From NCBI GenBank assembly GCA_041691815.1, contig JBEPTZ010000014.1, forward strand, positions 1 through 54,286: 54,286 nt of DNA, written 5' to 3'. Each line of letters starts with the position of its first letter. Positions within the stretch are counted from its first letter, which is position 1. Positions 45,235 through 54,286 of this stretch are shown here, one piece after another. The position numbers were made by a program, and so were the translations under genes. This DNA is from 70-18 sp041691815. GTDB taxonomy: Bacteria > Pseudomonadota > Alphaproteobacteria > Acetobacterales > Acetobacteraceae. The notes beneath the pieces were generated by a model. That model saw nothing but the letters and a program-made list of their open reading frames with translations, was not told the origin of the DNA and ran no database searches.

Positions 45235-46643
45235 GCCGGGATGCCGATGAAGCCGGGTTCCAACCGTGCTGCCAGCTGCAGCAAGGTTGCGTCATCGGCG
45301 AAGCGGGAAACCGCCTGCACACCGATCGGCAGGCCCTCGGCATTGCGGAACAGCGGCAGATTCATCGCCGGCTGGCCGGTGGCGCTGAACAATGGGGTGA
45401 ACGCGGCGTAGTCGCTCATCTGCCGCAGATAGGCCGCCGCGTCGTCGCCATCCATGCGCAACACCCCCAATTTCGCCGGCGGAACTGCCAGCATCGGCGT
45501 CAAAACCACGTCGAAATCGCGAAAAAACCGTGCGGTCTGCCGCACGATCCGGTTGATCGCGGCGTTGGCGGCATGCATCTGGTCGGCGGTCGTGCATTCG
45601 AATGCACGGATGCACGCCCAGGTGAGGTTTTCCAGTTCGTCGGGTCGCGCCGAACGCCCGAGCGCCTGCTCGCGCATCCGCAGCAACCCGGCCAGGCCGG
45701 ACAGCAGGATGGTGTTGCAAGCCTCGAACAGCGCGGCGCCATCGACCGCCAGGCGGAGCGGTTGCACATCGTGCCCGAGCGCCGCGCAGGCAGCGCCGGC
45801 ATGCGCGACGGCGGCGACGCAGTCGGCATGCACCGCAACGCCGGTCCAGCTTTCGCTGACCAGGCCGATGCGCAGGCGGGCAGGGGGGTGGGCGAGTTGC
45901 GCCAGGAACGGTTCGGCCGGTGGTGCGGTGAACCATGGCGCACCCTCGTCGGGGCCGGCAGTGGCATCCAGGATGGCGGCGGTGTCGCGCACCGTGCGGG
46001 TGACGGCGTGTTCGTGGCTGAGGCCCATCATGGCGTCGCCGCGATGCGGGCCGACTGGATTGCGGCCACGGGTCGGCTTCAGGCCGACCAGGCCGCAGCA
46101 GGCGGCGGGGATGCGGATCGAGCCCAGGCTGTCGGTGGCGTGGGCGGCCGGTAGCATGCCGCCGGCCACCGCGGCGGCCGCACCACCGCTGGAACCGCCG
46201 GGCGAGTGGGCCAGCGACCAGGGGTTGCGGGTGGCGCCGTGCAGCGCCGGTTCGGTGGTCGCCGCCAGGCCGAATTCCGGTGAGTTGCTGCGCCCGGCGA
46301 TGACGAAGCCGGCGCGGCGCAGGCGGGCGACGGTCTCGCTGTCGAAATCGAAGCGGCTGCCGGCGAACAGCCGCGAGCCGTGGCTGAGCGGCAGGCCGGC
46401 GACCGGGGCGTGCAAATCCTTGATCAGATACGGCACGCCGGTGAACGGGCCATCCGGCAGGCCGGCGCCGATGGCGGTGCGGGCGGCGTCGAAATCCTGC
46501 TCCACCACCGCGTTCAGGCGCGGGTTGTCTCGCTCCACGGCGGCGACGAAGGCGTCGAATACCTCCGCCGCGCTGACCTCGCGGCGACGCACCACGGCGG
46601 CGAGGCCGAGCGCGTCGTGGCTGCGGTATTGTTCCGGGGTCAT
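45231..46643 (-). CDS. Amidase-signature hydrolase
   Basis: A protein of 470 residues. The Ser-Ser-Lys triad is present: lysine in LIKDLHAP (near residue 77), then GGSSGGAAAAVAGG with the nucleophile serine in the signature stretch and a second serine in TDSLGSIRIPAA (the usual TDxGGS motif reads S-L-G-S here). It hydrolyses amide bonds. ATG 46643 overlaps the stop of the ornithine cyclodeaminase-like gene, and its own stop overlaps the GMC gene. The three genes therefore form a tight unit for degrading an amide or amino compound. Confidence 0.92.
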   Translation of the reverse strand: MTPEQYRSHDALGLAAVVRRREVSAAEVFDAFVAAVERDNPRLNAVVEQDFDAARTAIGAGLPDGPFTGVPYLIKDLHAPVAGLPLSHGSRLFAGSRFDFDSETVARLRRAGFVIAGRSNSPEFGLAATTEPALHGATRNPWSLAHSPGGSSGGAAAAVAGGMLPAAHATDSLGSIRIPAACCGLVGLKPTRGRNPVGPHRGDAMMGLSHEHAVTRTVRDTAAILDATAGPDEGAPWFTAPPAEPFLAQLAHPPARLRIGLVSESWTGVAVHADCVAAVAHAGAACAALGHDVQPLRLAVDGAALFEACNTILLSGLAGLLRMREQALGRSARPDELENLTWACIRAFECTTADQMHAANAAINRIVRQTARFFRDFDVVLTPMLAVPPAKLGVLRMDGDDAAAYLRQMSDYAAFTPLFSATGQPAMNLPLFRNAEGLPIGVQAVSRFADDATLLQLAARLEPGFIGIPA

Positions 46644-47596
46644 GTCATGTCCAGTTCGGTGCCGACGCCCTGGGCGCGGGCGCGGGCCAGGATGCAATGC
46701 GCCGCCGCGAGGTCCTGCGCGGCGATGCCGAGTGACCGGTAGAGGGTGATTTCGGCGGCATTGCTGCGACCGGGGCTGCCGGCCAGCACCGCGCCGATCT
46801 CGGTGATTGGATGGTTCAACGCGATCAATCCGTCGCGGCGGGCGGCGATCAGTTCGGCGGCCTGCGGCTCCATCGAGGGGATGTAGTCGGTGAACAGGCT
46901 GGCGCGCTGTAGGCAGGCGGCATCCAGTTCCTGCATGGAAACCACGCTGGCGCCGACCGCGTTGATGTGCTGGCCGGGGCGCAGCATGTCGGCCAGCAGG
47001 AACGGGGTGCGGGCGGGCGTGGCGGTGACCACGATATCGGCCGGCGCCACCGCCGCAGCGACGCTGTCGGCGGCCTCGGCGCCGTGGCGGGCGGCGAAGG
47101 CGGCGGTTTTGTCGGGGTCGCGGCCCCAGACCAGGATGCGGCTGATCGGGCGCACCGCGCGCATCGCGGCGACATGCACGCCGGCCTGTTCGCCAGTGCC
47201 CAATATCGCCAGCACCGAGGACTCCGGCCGGGCCAGCGCCTTGGTGGCCACCGCGCTGGCGGCGGCGGTGCGGATCGCGGTCAGCACCGCGGCGTCCATG
47301 CACAGCAGCGGCAGGCCGGTTTCGCCGTCGAACAGCAGCATCAGCCCGGCGTGCGAGGAGCGGCCGTGGCGGGGATTATCGGGGAACAGGCTCAGCACCT
47401 TGATGCCGTGGCCGGCTGGATCGCCCAGCGCGCCGCCCATGATGCCCATCGCATTGCCGTGCGGCAGCTTCACCATGCTCCGCAGCGGCAGTTCGGCGCG
47501 GCCGGCGGAGACCTCGATCATCGCGGCTTCCAGCGGCGCGATCAGATCGGCGATAGCGACGAGACTCGCCACCTCGCGGCCGGACAACACATGCAT
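46640..47596 (-). CDS. Ornithine cyclodeaminase/mu-crystallin family protein
   Basis: A protein of 318 residues. The family start (VSAGRAELPLRSMVKLPHG; GIKVLSLFPDNP) and the Rossmann motif LGTGEQAGVHVAAMRAVRP near residue 130 are clear, as is the NAVGASVVSMQELD segment. Members catalyse ornithine cyclodeamination or reduce imines and ketimines (mu-crystallin), so the reaction is uncertain. ATG 47596 has GGAGGAA upstream. Its stop overlaps the amidase start. It follows the MFS carrier gene. Confidence 0.9.
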   Translation of the reverse strand: MHVLSGREVASLVAIADLIAPLEAAMIEVSAGRAELPLRSMVKLPHGNAMGIMGGALGDPAGHGIKVLSLFPDNPRHGRSSHAGLMLLFDGETGLPLLCMDAAVLTAIRTAAASAVATKALARPESSVLAILGTGEQAGVHVAAMRAVRPISRILVWGRDPDKTAAFAARHGAEAADSVAAAVAPADIVVTATPARTPFLLADMLRPGQHINAVGASVVSMQELDAACLQRASLFTDYIPSMEPQAAELIAARRDGLIALNHPITEIGAVLAGSPGRSNAAEITLYRSLGIAAQDLAAAHCILARARAQGVGTELDMT

Positions 47597-47647
47597 GATT
47601 TCGGTTCCTCCGGTGTCAGCCTGCCGCGCGCCGGGCGGCTGGGCAAG

Positions 47648-48886
47648 TCAGCGCCGATGCCGGGGCAGCGCCGCCCAGACCAGGGCGGCGATCTGCAGGG
47701 CGATCGACAGCGCCAGCGCCCAGCCATAGCCGGCACTGGCCCAGCCACCGCTGGCGGTGCGCGGCCATAAATCCAGGATGGCGCCGATCGCGGTCTGCAG
47801 CGCGAAGGCGCCGGCCAGGGCGAGCGTATTGATCGCCGTGGAGACCCGGCCCATCTGCTCGACCGGGAAAATCTGGGCGATCGCCGCGTAACCGGTCGGC
47901 CCGCCAGAGGCGAAGAACGGGAACAGCACCCATAGCGCGGTGACCAGCAGCCGGTTGGACGGCTCGCAGAGCAGCGCCAGTTGGACCAGGATCAGTCCAC
48001 CGCCGCTGACGAATGGCATGGTCATGGGCGAGAAGCCGCGCGCCTGCAGCCTGGTGGCCAGTTGCCCGTTGGCGAAGGCGCCGCTCATCAGGCCGAGCGC
48101 GAAGCAGAACAGCGTGGCAGCGCGCGCTGTGCCGTCCTGCCCGGCCACATCGCGCAGCCAGGGCCCGGCCCACAGGCCCTGGTAGGAGAAATTGATGATG
48201 GTCAGCAGGATCACCACCGGGGTGAAACGCCAGAACACCCGGTTGGCGTAGATCGCCCGGATCACCCCGAGTTCTTCCGCCACGCTGCGGCGGCGGATAT
48301 GTGCCGGGCGGGCCGGCTCGCGCACCGAGAGCCAACATGCCGCGGCGGCAGCCAGCGCCAGCGCCGTCAGCACCCAGAAGATGCCGCGCCAGCCGATCAG
48401 CGGCAGCACCGCGTGGGCCGGCGCGGTGGCGAACAGCCCACCGGCGCCGCCCACCAGCATGGCGATGCCGGTGACCGCGGCCACCTGATGCCGCTGGAAC
48501 CACAGGCTGTTGGCCTTCAGCACCGCCATCAGTCCGGAGGCGACGCCGATGCCCATCAGCGCCCGGGCCAGCATGAAGCCGGTCATGCTGTCGGCCAACG
48601 CGAAGGCGGCGAAGCCGGCGGCGGCCACCGTCGCCATGCAGGTTTGCACCACCCGCGGCCCGTACAGATCGAGCAGCAGGCCGACCGGCAATTGCCACAA
48701 CCCGTAGGCGGCGAACATCACCGCGCTGAGCAGGCCGAGTTCGCTGGCCGACAACCCGTACTGCACCGCCAGCACCGGCCCGACCACCGACAGCACGGCG
48801 CGCGAGGCCTGGGTGAGGAAGTTGACGCCGGAGAGCGGCAGGGTGATCCGCAGGAACGGGTGGCGCAGGCTGCTGCCCGGGTTCAT
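47648..48886 (-). CDS. Major facilitator superfamily transporter
   Basis: A membrane protein of 412 residues with twelve predicted helices. The loop 2-3 motif (LLLDLYGPRVVQ, a degenerate GxxxDRxGRR), the proline-rich cytoplasmic loop between helices 6 and 7 (REPARPAHIRRR) and a second motif region (MGRVSTAINTLALAG) are visible. It may import the substrate of the amidase, GMC and cyclodeaminase cluster or export a product. The next gene upstream is a solute-binding protein, separated by 37 bases. Substrate unknown. Confidence 0.9.
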   Translation of the reverse strand: MNPGSSLRHPFLRITLPLSGVNFLTQASRAVLSVVGPVLAVQYGLSASELGLLSAVMFAAYGLWQLPVGLLLDLYGPRVVQTCMATVAAAGFAAFALADSMTGFMLARALMGIGVASGLMAVLKANSLWFQRHQVAAVTGIAMLVGGAGGLFATAPAHAVLPLIGWRGIFWVLTALALAAAAACWLSVREPARPAHIRRRSVAEELGVIRAIYANRVFWRFTPVVILLTIINFSYQGLWAGPWLRDVAGQDGTARAATLFCFALGLMSGAFANGQLATRLQARGFSPMTMPFVSGGGLILVQLALLCEPSNRLLVTALWVLFPFFASGGPTGYAAIAQIFPVEQMGRVSTAINTLALAGAFALQTAIGAILDLWPRTASGGWASAGYGWALALSIALQIAALVWAALPRHRR

Positions 48887-48923
48887 GCCAACCGTTCAGC
48901 CGGTGACGGACGAGCGGATCGGG

Positions 48924-50492
48924 TCAGGACGCGGCCTTCTTGACGCCCCAGAAGGTGGCCGCCGACGAACGGTTGATGTCGGTGATGGTGTCGCGATGCG
49001 CCTGCGGCACGAAATACTGGCCCACCGGCAGGAATGGCGGGTCCTCGAAATACAGGCGCTGCATATCGGCGGTGATCTTCTGCCGCGCCGGCAGGTCGGG
49101 GGCGTCGAACCACTGCTCGGTCAGCGCCTCCATCTTCGGGTTGGGCTTCTGGCCGTGCAGCGGGATATGGCTGCCGGGGTTGGTGATCCACAGCCCGGCC
49201 CAGCCGACCGCGAAGCAGTTCCACGGCGATTTGGTGTCCTTGCCGTTCCAGCGGCTCAACAGCGTGCCCCAGTCGGTGCTCTGATAGTCGACGTTCAGCC
49301 CGCATTGCTTCAGCATCTGCTGGGCCACCGCGCCATAGGCGACCTGGGTCGGCAGGTCGCTGCCGACCATCTGGACGATGGTCTCGCCGTGATAGCCGCT
49401 TTCCTTCACCAGCCGCTGCGCCAGGGCGAGGTCGCGCTTGCCGTTGATCGCCTCCATGCCGACATCGCTGGCATAGGGCGAGCCAGGCAGGAACGGGCCG
49501 ACGCCGGTGCGCATCAGGCTGCTCTGGTCGCCGACCAGCGATTGCATGTAGTCGGACTGCACCACGGCGGAAAACAGCGCGCGGCGCAGCTTCGGGTTGT
49601 CGAATGGCGGGATGGCGTTGTTGAAGTGCAACTCGGTCCAGGTGCCGAGCGGGTCGACCGCCTCCACCTTGACGCCCTTGGTGGCGCGCAGCTTGGGCAG
49701 CAGGTCGAACAGCGGGCGCTCCAGCCAGTCCACCTCGCCGCGTTCCAGCGCCGCGGCGGCGGTGGATGAGTCGGGCAGGGTTTTCCACTCCACCCGGTCG
49801 AGATGAGCGACCTTGCCGCCGGACCAGAATTCCGGCTTTTCCTGGCGCGGCACATATTTGTCGAAGCGTGCGAAGGCGGCGTGGTTGCCGACCTGCCATT
49901 CGTCCTTGAGGAAACGATAGGGGCCGCTGCCGATATATTCCTTGATCTGGGTGAAGGCGTCGGTGGCGCCGACGATGCGCTCCGGCTGGACGAAGCAGGA
50001 GGTGGCGCCGAGGCCGTAGGAGAGCAGCGCGAACGGCTTTTTCAGCCGGATCTCGAAGTTGCGGTCGTCGATCGCCTTCATTTCGTTGAGCTGCGAGGCC
50101 ATGCGTTTGCCGAACAGGTCGCGCTGCGCCCAGCGCTTGATCGAGGCGATGGCGTCGGCCGAGCGCACCGGCTCGCCGTCATGGAACAGCAGGCCCTCGC
50201 GCAGTCGGAAGCGCCAGGTCAGGCCGTTATCGGCGATCTCGTGGCCTTCCAGCATCTGGTGCTGCGGCAGCAGCTTGGCGTCGAGGCCGAACAACTGGTC
50301 GGCGTAGAGGTAGGAGGCGTTGAAGGCGATCAGCGCAGTGGACCACAGCGCATCGCCGGTGGTCATGTCGGCGTGCGGGACGAAGCGCAGGGTGCCGGCG
50401 CTGCCCTGGGCGATGGCCGGGCGGGCCAGGCCGCCGGCGATGGCGGCGGCACCGAGTTGCATGGCGGTGCGGCGACGCAGATCTGCGGTCAT
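48924..50492 (-). CDS. Dipeptide-type ABC transporter substrate-binding protein (SBP_bac_5), paralogue 4
   Basis: A protein of 522 residues. A Tat-like start (LRRRTAMQLGAA) leads to a cleavage site near ARPAIAQG. The core is diverged from the other three but clearly homologous (TLRFVPHADMTTGD; RFRLREGLLFHDGEP; GSGPYRF; TDWGTLLSRW). No permease or ATPase accompanies it. A cotranscribed MFS gene follows 37 bases later. The upstream region holds the copy 6 repeat. Confidence 0.9.
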   Translation of the reverse strand: MTADLRRRTAMQLGAAAIAGGLARPAIAQGSAGTLRFVPHADMTTGDALWSTALIAFNASYLYADQLFGLDAKLLPQHQMLEGHEIADNGLTWRFRLREGLLFHDGEPVRSADAIASIKRWAQRDLFGKRMASQLNEMKAIDDRNFEIRLKKPFALLSYGLGATSCFVQPERIVGATDAFTQIKEYIGSGPYRFLKDEWQVGNHAAFARFDKYVPRQEKPEFWSGGKVAHLDRVEWKTLPDSSTAAAALERGEVDWLERPLFDLLPKLRATKGVKVEAVDPLGTWTELHFNNAIPPFDNPKLRRALFSAVVQSDYMQSLVGDQSSLMRTGVGPFLPGSPYASDVGMEAINGKRDLALAQRLVKESGYHGETIVQMVGSDLPTQVAYGAVAQQMLKQCGLNVDYQSTDWGTLLSRWNGKDTKSPWNCFAVGWAGLWITNPGSHIPLHGQKPNPKMEALTEQWFDAPDLPARQKITADMQRLYFEDPPFLPVGQYFVPQAHRDTITDINRSSAATFWGVKKAAS

Positions 50493-50568
50493 GGCTTTTC
50501 CCCCGGCAACGCTTCGGCAGGTGCCCGGAGCGTATTGAGCAGTTTAGCGAAGGTCAGGAAGGAAGAGT

Positions 50569-50701
50569 CTTCTTTTTGTGAACAAAAAGAAGCAAAAAAA
50601 CTTTTGATCTGCGCTGCGCGGTTTCAGGCGCGGGCACCCTTGTGCGAGCGCGGGCGAAGCCCCGGATGAAAGTTTTTTGGTTCTTTTTTTCAAAAAAGAA
50701 C
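50569..50701 (+). repeat. Nested-palindrome repeat, copy 6 (diverged core)
   Basis: The outer palindromes (50569-50592 CTTCTTTTTGT type, and about 50679-50701 GGTTCTTTTTT type) and the GGATGAAAG arm are kept, but the centre is different and GC-rich (TGCGCTGCGCGG...GCGCGGGC). It lies between the SDR and the solute-binding protein genes, which are read in the same direction. Confidence 0.9.
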
Positions 50702-50752
50702 ATTCCTTTCTTCCTTCCACTTCGATCCCGCGTCTCGCAATGGTTGCGGCGG

Positions 50753-51505
50753 TCAGGTCCGGCGTTTGATCGCCAGGGCGGCGGGGGCCTGGCAGGTGGG
50801 CATCAGTTCCATGCGGTTGACGTTCATGTGCGGCGGCAGCGCCAGCACCCAGGCGACCGCCTCGGCGATGTCCTCGGGGGTGAGCGGCGTGGTGCCGGCG
50901 TAGACGGCGGCGGCGCGGGCGGCGTCGCCGAAGCGGACCTGGGAGAATTCCGAGCCGCCGACCAGACCCGGCTCCAGGTCGGTGACGCGCACCCCGGTGC
51001 CGACCAGATCGGCGCGCAGGTTGAGGCTGAACTGGGTGACGAAGGCTTTCGAGGCGCCGTACACATGGCCGCCCGGATAGGGGTAGATCGCCGCGGTGCT
51101 GGACAGGTTGATGACATGGCCGCGATCGCGCGCCACCATGCCGGGCAGCAGCGCGCGGGTGGTGTGGATCAGGCCGGTGACGTTGGTGGCGACCATGGTG
51201 TCCCACTGCGCCAGATCGGCCTGCCAGGCGGGGGAGAGGCCGAGGCCGAGGCCGGCATTGTTGACCAGCACGTCGACCTCTTGCCAGCCCTCCGGCAGGC
51301 TGGGGGGCAGGGCGGCGACGGCGGCGGCGTCGGTGACATCGAGGGTGAGCGGCAGCAGGCGGGGGCCGAGTTCGGCGGCGAGCGCGGTCAGCCGCTCCTG
51401 CCGGCGGGCGGCGGCGATGACGCGGTGGCCATTGGTGATCAGGCGTCGGGCGATTGCCGCGCCGAAACCGGCCGAGGCGCCGGTGACCAGGACTGTCAGG
51501 CTCAT
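50753..51505 (-). CDS. SDR-family oxidoreductase (YdfG-like)
   Basis: A protein of 250 residues of the classical SDR family, closest in style to YdfG/serine dehydrogenases. TGASAGFGAAI is the cofactor site; VNNAGLGLGL, the serine of NLSSTAAIYPY and the YGASK pair are present. AARRQERL after the second strand favours NADP(H). The substrate is unknown. ATG 51505 has GGAG about 10 bases upstream. The gene is monocistronic in appearance; the repeat copy 6 follows its stop. Confidence 0.9.
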   Translation of the reverse strand: MSLTVLVTGASAGFGAAIARRLITNGHRVIAAARRQERLTALAAELGPRLLPLTLDVTDAAAVAALPPSLPEGWQEVDVLVNNAGLGLGLSPAWQADLAQWDTMVATNVTGLIHTTRALLPGMVARDRGHVINLSSTAAIYPYPGGHVYGASKAFVTQFSLNLRADLVGTGVRVTDLEPGLVGGSEFSQVRFGDAARAAAVYAGTTPLTPEDIAEAVAWVLALPPHMNVNRMELMPTCQAPAALAIKRRT

Positions 51506-51559
51506 TGCAGGTGCTCCGCGGTGTTGGGCGGTCAGCATAGCAGGCGAAGCAGGGGGGCG

Positions 51560-52411
51560 TCAGTCGGGTACCTGGAGCTGCACCGAGACCGGGCAGTGGT
51601 CGGTGAGGCGGCGCTTCCAGTCCTGGCCGCGCTCGCGGAATACCAGCACGCGCAGGGTGCTGGGCTGCATCCAGCCGCGCGCGGCGCCGCCGGCGATGAC
51701 GTGGTCGATGAAGCCGCCGCCGCCCCAGCAGGGGCTGTAATGGCCGGTTTCGGCGCGCTCCAATGGGCCGGTCGAGGACAGCGCGGCGAACAGGTCGTCG
51801 CGGCCGTCCATCCAGCGGTTGAAGTCGCCCATCAGCACGAACGGCACGCCCTCGGCGCGGCGCTGGGCGATCCAGCCTTGCAGGGCGGGGATTTGCTGGC
51901 GCAGCGTGGCGCATTGCCCGCGGCGCGAGTGGTCCAGCGGGTCGGAGCGGCAGCCGGCCTTGAGGTGCACCGCCAGCAGGCGCAGGCGGCCGGAGGGCAG
52001 TTCGAGGGTGATGTCGGCGCCGCTGCGCAGGCGGCTGCCGGGGCGAAGGGTGAGGCCGACCAGGTCGGGGTTGGCGGTGAAGCGCAGGCCGCGGCGGATT
52101 GCGAAGCCGACGCGCTGGACCACGTCGTCGTTGGAGAAATGCAGTTGGTACTGGTCGGGCGGGAAGATGCGGGCGGCCATTGCCGGGCCGTCGACTTCCT
52201 GGAGGGCGGCCACGTCGGGCGCCAGGAAGGCGGCGTAGCCGTGCAGGATGGCGATCGACTCGGGGTCTTTCGGCTGCACGTCGCGTGGCAGCGCCGGGTC
52301 GCCCTGGGGGCGCAGGGTGAGCCATTCCAGGTTCCAGGTGGTGAGCTTGAGGGTGGCGGCGGTCGCGGGGAGCGGCAGCAGCAGGGTGAGCAGCAGGATG
52401 AGGGCGCGCAT
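51560..52411 (-). CDS. Secreted endonuclease/exonuclease/phosphatase-family protein
   Basis: A protein of 283 residues. A signal peptide (about residues 1-19, LILLLTLLLPLPATA) suggests export. The EEP fold motifs are present in order: TTWNLEWL, ALQEVD with the metal-binding glutamate, VHLKAGC, GDFNRW and TDHCPVS with the catalytic histidine. It should hydrolyse phosphodiester or phosphate bonds of nucleic acids or phospholipids. It is followed by the SDR gene. Target unknown. Confidence 0.9.
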   Translation of the reverse strand: MRALILLLTLLLPLPATAATLKLTTWNLEWLTLRPQGDPALPRDVQPKDPESIAILHGYAAFLAPDVAALQEVDGPAMAARIFPPDQYQLHFSNDDVVQRVGFAIRRGLRFTANPDLVGLTLRPGSRLRSGADITLELPSGRLRLLAVHLKAGCRSDPLDHSRRGQCATLRQQIPALQGWIAQRRAEGVPFVLMGDFNRWMDGRDDLFAALSSTGPLERAETGHYSPCWGGGGFIDHVIAGGAARGWMQPSTLRVLVFRERGQDWKRRLTDHCPVSVQLQVPD

Positions 52412-52575
52412 ACCGGCATCATCGCGGCAAAAGCCGCCGCAGCGCCAGCCCTGATCTGTGCGGCGGGGGGTCTACCGGAGGGGCTGCGGTGGTGGCATAG
52501 TGACTTATCCCCAGGTGCAAACACCGGGGCGACGCGGCGCAGCCTGCGCCGGGACGGCAAGGGGAGTTGAGCGAC

Positions 52576-54286
52576 TTGAAGCCGACCGACATCACCGATC
52601 CCGCCTATTTTCATAAGGTTGTCGATTGCCAGTGGGCCTGTCCATCGCATACCCCGGTCCCGGAATATATCCGGCTGATCGCCGATGGCCGGTATGCCGA
52701 CGCCTATATGGTGAACTGGAAATCCAACGTCTTTCCGGGGATTCTCGGGCGGACCTGCGACCGGCCCTGCGAGCCGGCGTGCCGTCGCGGGCGGGTGGAG
52801 GAGGAGCCGGTGGCGATCTGCCGGCTGAAGCGGGTGGCCGCCGATTACAAGGGCGATGTGACCGATCGCATGCCGACGCCGCCGGCCGAACGCAACGGCT
52901 TCCGCATCGCCTGCGTGGGGGCCGGGCCGGCGAGCCTGGCGACGGCGCGGGACCTGGCGGCGGCCGGCTACGAGGTGGTGGTGTATGACAGCGCGGCGCA
53001 GGGCGGCGGGTTCATCCGCAGCCAGATTCCGAAGTTCCGGCTGCCGGAGAGCGTGATCGACGAGGAGGTGGGGTATATCACCGCACTCGGCGTGGAGATG
53101 CGCTACAATTCGTATATTTCCAGCCTGAAATCGCTGCTGACAGAGGATTACGCAGCGGTGTTCGTTGGCTGCGGGGCGCCGCGCGGGCGGGACCTCGATT
53201 TGCCGGGGCGGCAGGAGGCGGCGGCCAATATCCATATCGGGATCGACTGGCTGTCCTCGGTGTCGTTCGGGCATGTGAGCCGGATCGGGCGGCGGGTGCT
53301 GGTGCTGGGCGGCGGTAATACCGCGATGGATTGCTGCCGGTCGGCGCGGCGGCTGGGCGGCGAGGAGGTGCGCGTGGTGGTGCGCAGCGGCTTCGAGGAG
53401 ATGAAGGCCTCGCCGTGGGAGAAGCAGGACGCGCTCAACGAGGATATCCCGATCGTCAACTTCCACGTGCCGAAGAGCTTCGAGCACAAGAATGGCCAGC
53501 TTACCGGCATGCTGTTCGAGGTGGTGCGGGCGGAATATGACGCCAATGGGCGGCGGAAGCTGGTGTCGACCGGAGCGCCGGACGTGTTGATGCCGTGTGA
53601 CGACGTGCTGGTGGCGGTCGGGCAGGAGAACGCGTTTCCGTGGATCGAGCAGGATATCGGCATCGAGTTCGACCGCTGGGGGATGCCGAAGGTCAATGAC
53701 GAGACCTTCCAGTCGAGCAATCCGCGGGTGTTTTTCGGCGGCGATGCGGCGTTCGGACCGAAGAACATCATCTGGGCGGTGGCGCATGGCCATCAGGCGG
53801 CGATCTCGATCGACCGGTTCTGTCATGGCCAGGATGTGACGGTGCGGCCGCCGCCGCTGACCACGCTGGTGAGCCAGAAGATGGGCATCCATGAGTGGAG
53901 CTACGACAACGACGTGGCGATCGACCTGCGCTTCAAGGTGCCGCACAAGGAGAAGGCGGTGGCGCTGGCCGATATCACCGCCGAGGTGGAGTTGGGGTTT
54001 GACCGGGCGCTGGCGTTCAAGGAGGCGCAGCGCTGCCTGAACTGCGACGTGCAGACGGTGTTCGCGCCGCAGTTGTGCATCGAGTGCGACGCCTGCGTGG
54101 ATATCTGCCCGGTGGACTGCATCACCTTCACCGCCGATGGCGAGGAGGCGGAGTTGCGCACCCGGCTGAACGCACCGGCGGCGAATCTGGAGCAGGCGCT
54201 GTATGTGTCGGACGGGCTGAAAACCGGGCTGATCATGGCCAAGGACGAGGATGTCTGCCTGCATTGCGGGCTGTGCGCCGAGCGCT
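52576..54286 (+). CDS. GltD-like Fe-S flavoprotein, partial at the window edge
   Basis: At least 570 residues, cut by the end of the window. The N terminus has the cysteines of a GltD-type Fe-S domain (VDCQWACPSHTPV; GRTCDRPCEPACRRG). FAD motif CVGAGPASLATARDLAAAG and the NAD(P)H motif VLGGGNTAMDCCRSARRLG follow, then GGDAAFG. The C-terminal end carries cysteines for 4Fe-4S clusters (CLNCDVQ; CIECDACVDICPVDC; CLHCGLC). It probably transfers electrons between NAD(P)H and a ferredoxin-type partner, for example a 2-oxoacid:ferredoxin oxidoreductase encoded beyond the edge. The start is TTG 52576 with GGGGAG nine bases upstream; TTG 52567 is possible. Confidence 0.85.
   Translation, partial: MKPTDITDPAYFHKVVDCQWACPSHTPVPEYIRLIADGRYADAYMVNWKSNVFPGILGRTCDRPCEPACRRGRVEEEPVAICRLKRVAADYKGDVTDRMPTPPAERNGFRIACVGAGPASLATARDLAAAGYEVVVYDSAAQGGGFIRSQIPKFRLPESVIDEEVGYITALGVEMRYNSYISSLKSLLTEDYAAVFVGCGAPRGRDLDLPGRQEAAANIHIGIDWLSSVSFGHVSRIGRRVLVLGGGNTAMDCCRSARRLGGEEVRVVVRSGFEEMKASPWEKQDALNEDIPIVNFHVPKSFEHKNGQLTGMLFEVVRAEYDANGRRKLVSTGAPDVLMPCDDVLVAVGQENAFPWIEQDIGIEFDRWGMPKVNDETFQSSNPRVFFGGDAAFGPKNIIWAVAHGHQAAISIDRFCHGQDVTVRPPPLTTLVSQKMGIHEWSYDNDVAIDLRFKVPHKEKAVALADITAEVELGFDRALAFKEAQRCLNCDVQTVFAPQLCIECDACVDICPVDCITFTADGEEAELRTRLNAPAANLEQALYVSDGLKTGLIMAKDEDVCLHCGLCAER

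Overview
The window is GC-rich, densely coded DNA from an alphaproteobacterium. Gene content and style (many Tat-type solute-binding proteins, liv transporter, cobalamin-dependent MetH, Sel1 and ChW-like proteins) suggest the Acetobacteraceae/Rhodospirillales, but the lineage is an inference. No phage, transposase, integrase or CRISPR array was seen. All coordinates come from reading by eye.

Layout. 1-4803: tRNA-Thr, a DUF1326/DUF2182 pair, a DUF1194 protein, and a class III CoA transferase coupled to a crotonase-fold protein. 4818-8270: a nested-palindrome repeat and two near-duplicate dipeptide-type solute-binding proteins; a hotdog thioesterase follows. 8796-22692: a cobalamin district. 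A cobalamin riboswitch precedes btuB on the plus strand. A long minus-strand run carries an ArsR/methyltransferase fusion (SahR-like), metH, two bilobed retropepsin-like proteins, a CDF metal transporter, btuF, btuC, btuD, tonB and a PduO-type adenosyltransferase, many joined by 4-base stop/start overlaps. Together they import corrinoid, adenosylate it and use it in methionine synthesis. A short CobW-like protein without a P-loop is divergent from the regulator, across a palindromic operator.

22883-34166: a plus-strand export and glycosylation locus: type I ABC exporter with a cysteine-less C39-like domain, HlyD-type adaptor, Sel1-repeat protein, a 1003-residue double glycosyltransferase, a ChW-like domain protein and a GT4 enzyme. 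No outer-membrane channel and no obvious cargo are present, so this is the best candidate for an undescribed system.

34444-54286: a third solute-binding protein, a quinone-oxidoreductase-like enzyme, a DUF1223 protein, a complete branched-chain amino-acid-type ABC transporter (livGFHMJ), then a minus-strand catabolic group (SDR, GMC oxidoreductase, amidase, ornithine cyclodeaminase-like protein, MFS carrier, fourth solute-binding protein), an SDR, a secreted endonuclease/phosphatase-fold protein, and a GltD-like Fe-S flavoprotein cut by the window edge.

Six copies (one a half copy) of one AT-rich nested-palindrome element lie between genes at 4818, 11099, 14102, 34174, 43594 and 50569. They stand out strongly from the GC-rich background and look like bidirectional terminators or MITE-type repeats.
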